From an uncultured Caulobacteraceae bacterium (GTDB lineage Bacteria > Pseudomonadota > Alphaproteobacteria > Caulobacterales > Caulobacteraceae), in assembly GCA_937910255.1 (NCBI GenBank), contig CALEOQ010000581.1:1-7666 (forward strand): a stretch of 7,666 bases of DNA, given 5' to 3'. Shown here in pieces: positions 6,548-7,666 of the stretch. Made by a program: the position numbers and the translations under genes. Below the pieces are notes generated by a model. That model did no database searches, was not told the DNA's origin, and was given only the letters and a program-made list of their open reading frames with translations. How positions within the stretch are numbered: the stretch's first letter is position 1; every line of letters begins with the position of its first letter.

Positions 6548-7550
6548 ATGGGAGCCGGGATCAGCGTCGAGACGCGGCGGGCCAGTGAGCTCGATCCGCA
6601 GGCCCGCGCCCTGTGGGCGCAGTTCCGCAGCGCCGACCCGGCCCTGGCCAGCCCCTATTTCGATTTCCGCTACATCCTGGCCGCCGGCGAGACGGCGCCC
6701 GGCGCGGAGGTGGCGATCATCCGCCGGGCCGGCGCCATCGTCGCCTTCCTGCCCTTCCAACGCCGCGGCGGCGCCATCCAGCCCATGGGCGCGCCCCTGA
6801 CCGACTATCATGGGCTGGTGGCCCAGCCCGGCGCCGATATCGATCTGAAGGCGGTGCTTGAACACCTGCGCGCCCGGCGTTTCCGCTTTGGCGGCCTGGT
6901 GGGCGGTCAGGCGCGTGCGGTCAACGCCGCGGCGCCGAAGCCGGCCATGGTCGCGGATCTGACCGGGGGGTTTGAGGCCTATCTGGCGGGCCGGCGGGCC
7001 GCAGGGCAGGGGAGCTTCCTGAAGGACAAGCGCCGGCGCCAGCGCCAGCTGGCCGAACAGGTCGGGCCCTTGAGCTTCACCCTGTCAGCCGACCCCGACC
7101 TCCTTGAGACGATCATCACCGAGAAGCGCGCCCAGTGGCGGCGCACCGGCCAGCACGATGTCTTCTCCGCCCCCTGGACCCAGGCGCTGCTGCGGCGTCT
7201 CGCCTGCGACACGGCCGCCGATTTCGGCTTGCGGATCGCGGTCCTGAAGGCGGGCGACAAGATCGTCGCCGCCGAGGCCGGCCTGTTGTCGGGCTCGGGC
7301 TATCACCTGTGGTTTCCGATCTATGACCCGGATTTCGCGCGATATTCCCCGGGCGCCCTGATGACGCTCGAGACCCTGCGCGCCCTGGCCGACCAGGGGG
7401 TGGCCTTCGCCGACTTCGGGCCCGGCGTCGAGGACTACAAGCGCGCCTTCGCCGACGAGGGCGGGCAGGTGGTCGAGGGCGATGTCACCGCCGATCCCCT
7501 GATCGAAGGCCTGCGGAGCCTGGTGCGCCAGACCGTGGCGGGCTCGCCGA
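6548..7550 (+). CDS. CelD/BcsL-type GNAT acetyltransferase, 3'-truncated
   Basis: The 334 visible residues match the CelD/BcsL-like GNAT family, predicted acyltransferases often linked to polysaccharide biosynthesis. Family marks in order are SPYFDFRY (35-42), IVAFLPFQRR (64-73), the MGAPLTDYHGLV tract (80-91), the basic KDKRRRQRQL segment (159-168), and the C-terminal GNAT part with LWFPIYDPDFARYSPGALM (254-272) and FADFGPGVEDYKRAF (287-301). I chose the ATG at 6548 because GGGAGAGGG lies 7-9 bases upstream. In-frame starts at 6377 (GTG) and 6521 add unconserved sequence that overlaps the XRE gene or the inverted repeat. Genomic sequence ends at 7550. A naive translation continues KIGRAHG and stops within the adapter, so those residues are artefact. 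Acceptor and pathway are unknown. Confidence 0.85.
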
Positions 7551-7614
7551 AGATCGGAAGAGCACACGGCTGAACTCCAGTCACGTCGTAATCTCGTATG
7601 GCGGCTTCTGCTTG
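7551..7614 (+). other. Illumina TruSeq index adapter / P7 (vector contamination)
   Basis: The sequence begins AGATCGGAAGAGCACACG, matches the TruSeq Read 2 primer to 7584, then has a six-base index (GTCGTA, 7585-7590) and the P7 end to GCTTG at 7614. Mismatches at 7569, 7601 and 7604 all read G, consistent with falling base quality. It marks the right-hand limit of genomic DNA. Confidence 0.98.
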
Positions 7615-7666
7615 AAAAAAAAAAAAATAGAAAAAACAGTGGTTTCCTCGGGCTGTGTGCCGCCTG
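7615..7666. other. Poly-A and run-off junk after the P7 adapter
   Basis: Thirteen A bases (7615-7627) directly follow the adapter end, then 39 bases of unordered sequence. This is the mirror of the T run next to the P5 adapter and reflects reading past the end of the library molecule. No biological feature is present. Confidence 0.9.

Noticed and set aside
7085..7567. Minus-strand ORF beginning MCSSDL at the right end
   Set aside because: Its start lies inside the Illumina adapter and the remainder is antisense to the CelD-like gene.

Overview
The window is a short-read assembly contig from a GC-rich alphaproteobacterium. The EF-G, S12 and S7 sequences look most like Caulobacterales (Caulobacter/Phenylobacterium type), judged by eye without a search. 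About 7.4 kb (155-7550) is genomic. Both ends are untrimmed Illumina library adapter plus run-off junk: 1-154 and 7551-7666. The outermost genes are therefore cut by the library construct, not by biology.

Layout. A 3' fragment of an S9 (prolyl-oligopeptidase) peptidase (155-351, +) faces a small membrane-anchored, proline-rich protein of unknown function (388-966, -). A 344-bp gap (967-1310) holds a good housekeeping promoter (-35 at 1059, -10 at 1082) and a leader of about 215 nt with small hairpins. Then comes the complete str operon on the + strand: rpsL (S12), rpsG (S7), fusA (EF-G) and tuf (EF-Tu). A perfect 14-bp hairpin lies between rpsG and fusA, and a strong intrinsic terminator at 5635-5669 follows tuf. 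The four products act together in translation: S12 and S7 belong to the 30S subunit, EF-Tu delivers aminoacyl-tRNA and EF-G drives translocation.

Downstream, a VOC (glyoxalase/bleomycin-resistance fold) protein (5704-6093, -) and an 80-aa XRE-type regulator (6157-6399, +) diverge from a 63-bp AT-rich region with repeated operator-like sites. The last gene (6548 to the adapter, +) is a CelD/BcsL-type GNAT acyltransferase, cut at its 3' end.

I see no novel multi-gene system. The points most worth a second look are the regulatory signals (structured str leader, rpsG-fusA hairpin, fusA start without a Shine-Dalgarno, VOC/XRE intergenic repeats) and the adapter-bounded ends, which would create false protein tails if annotated naively.
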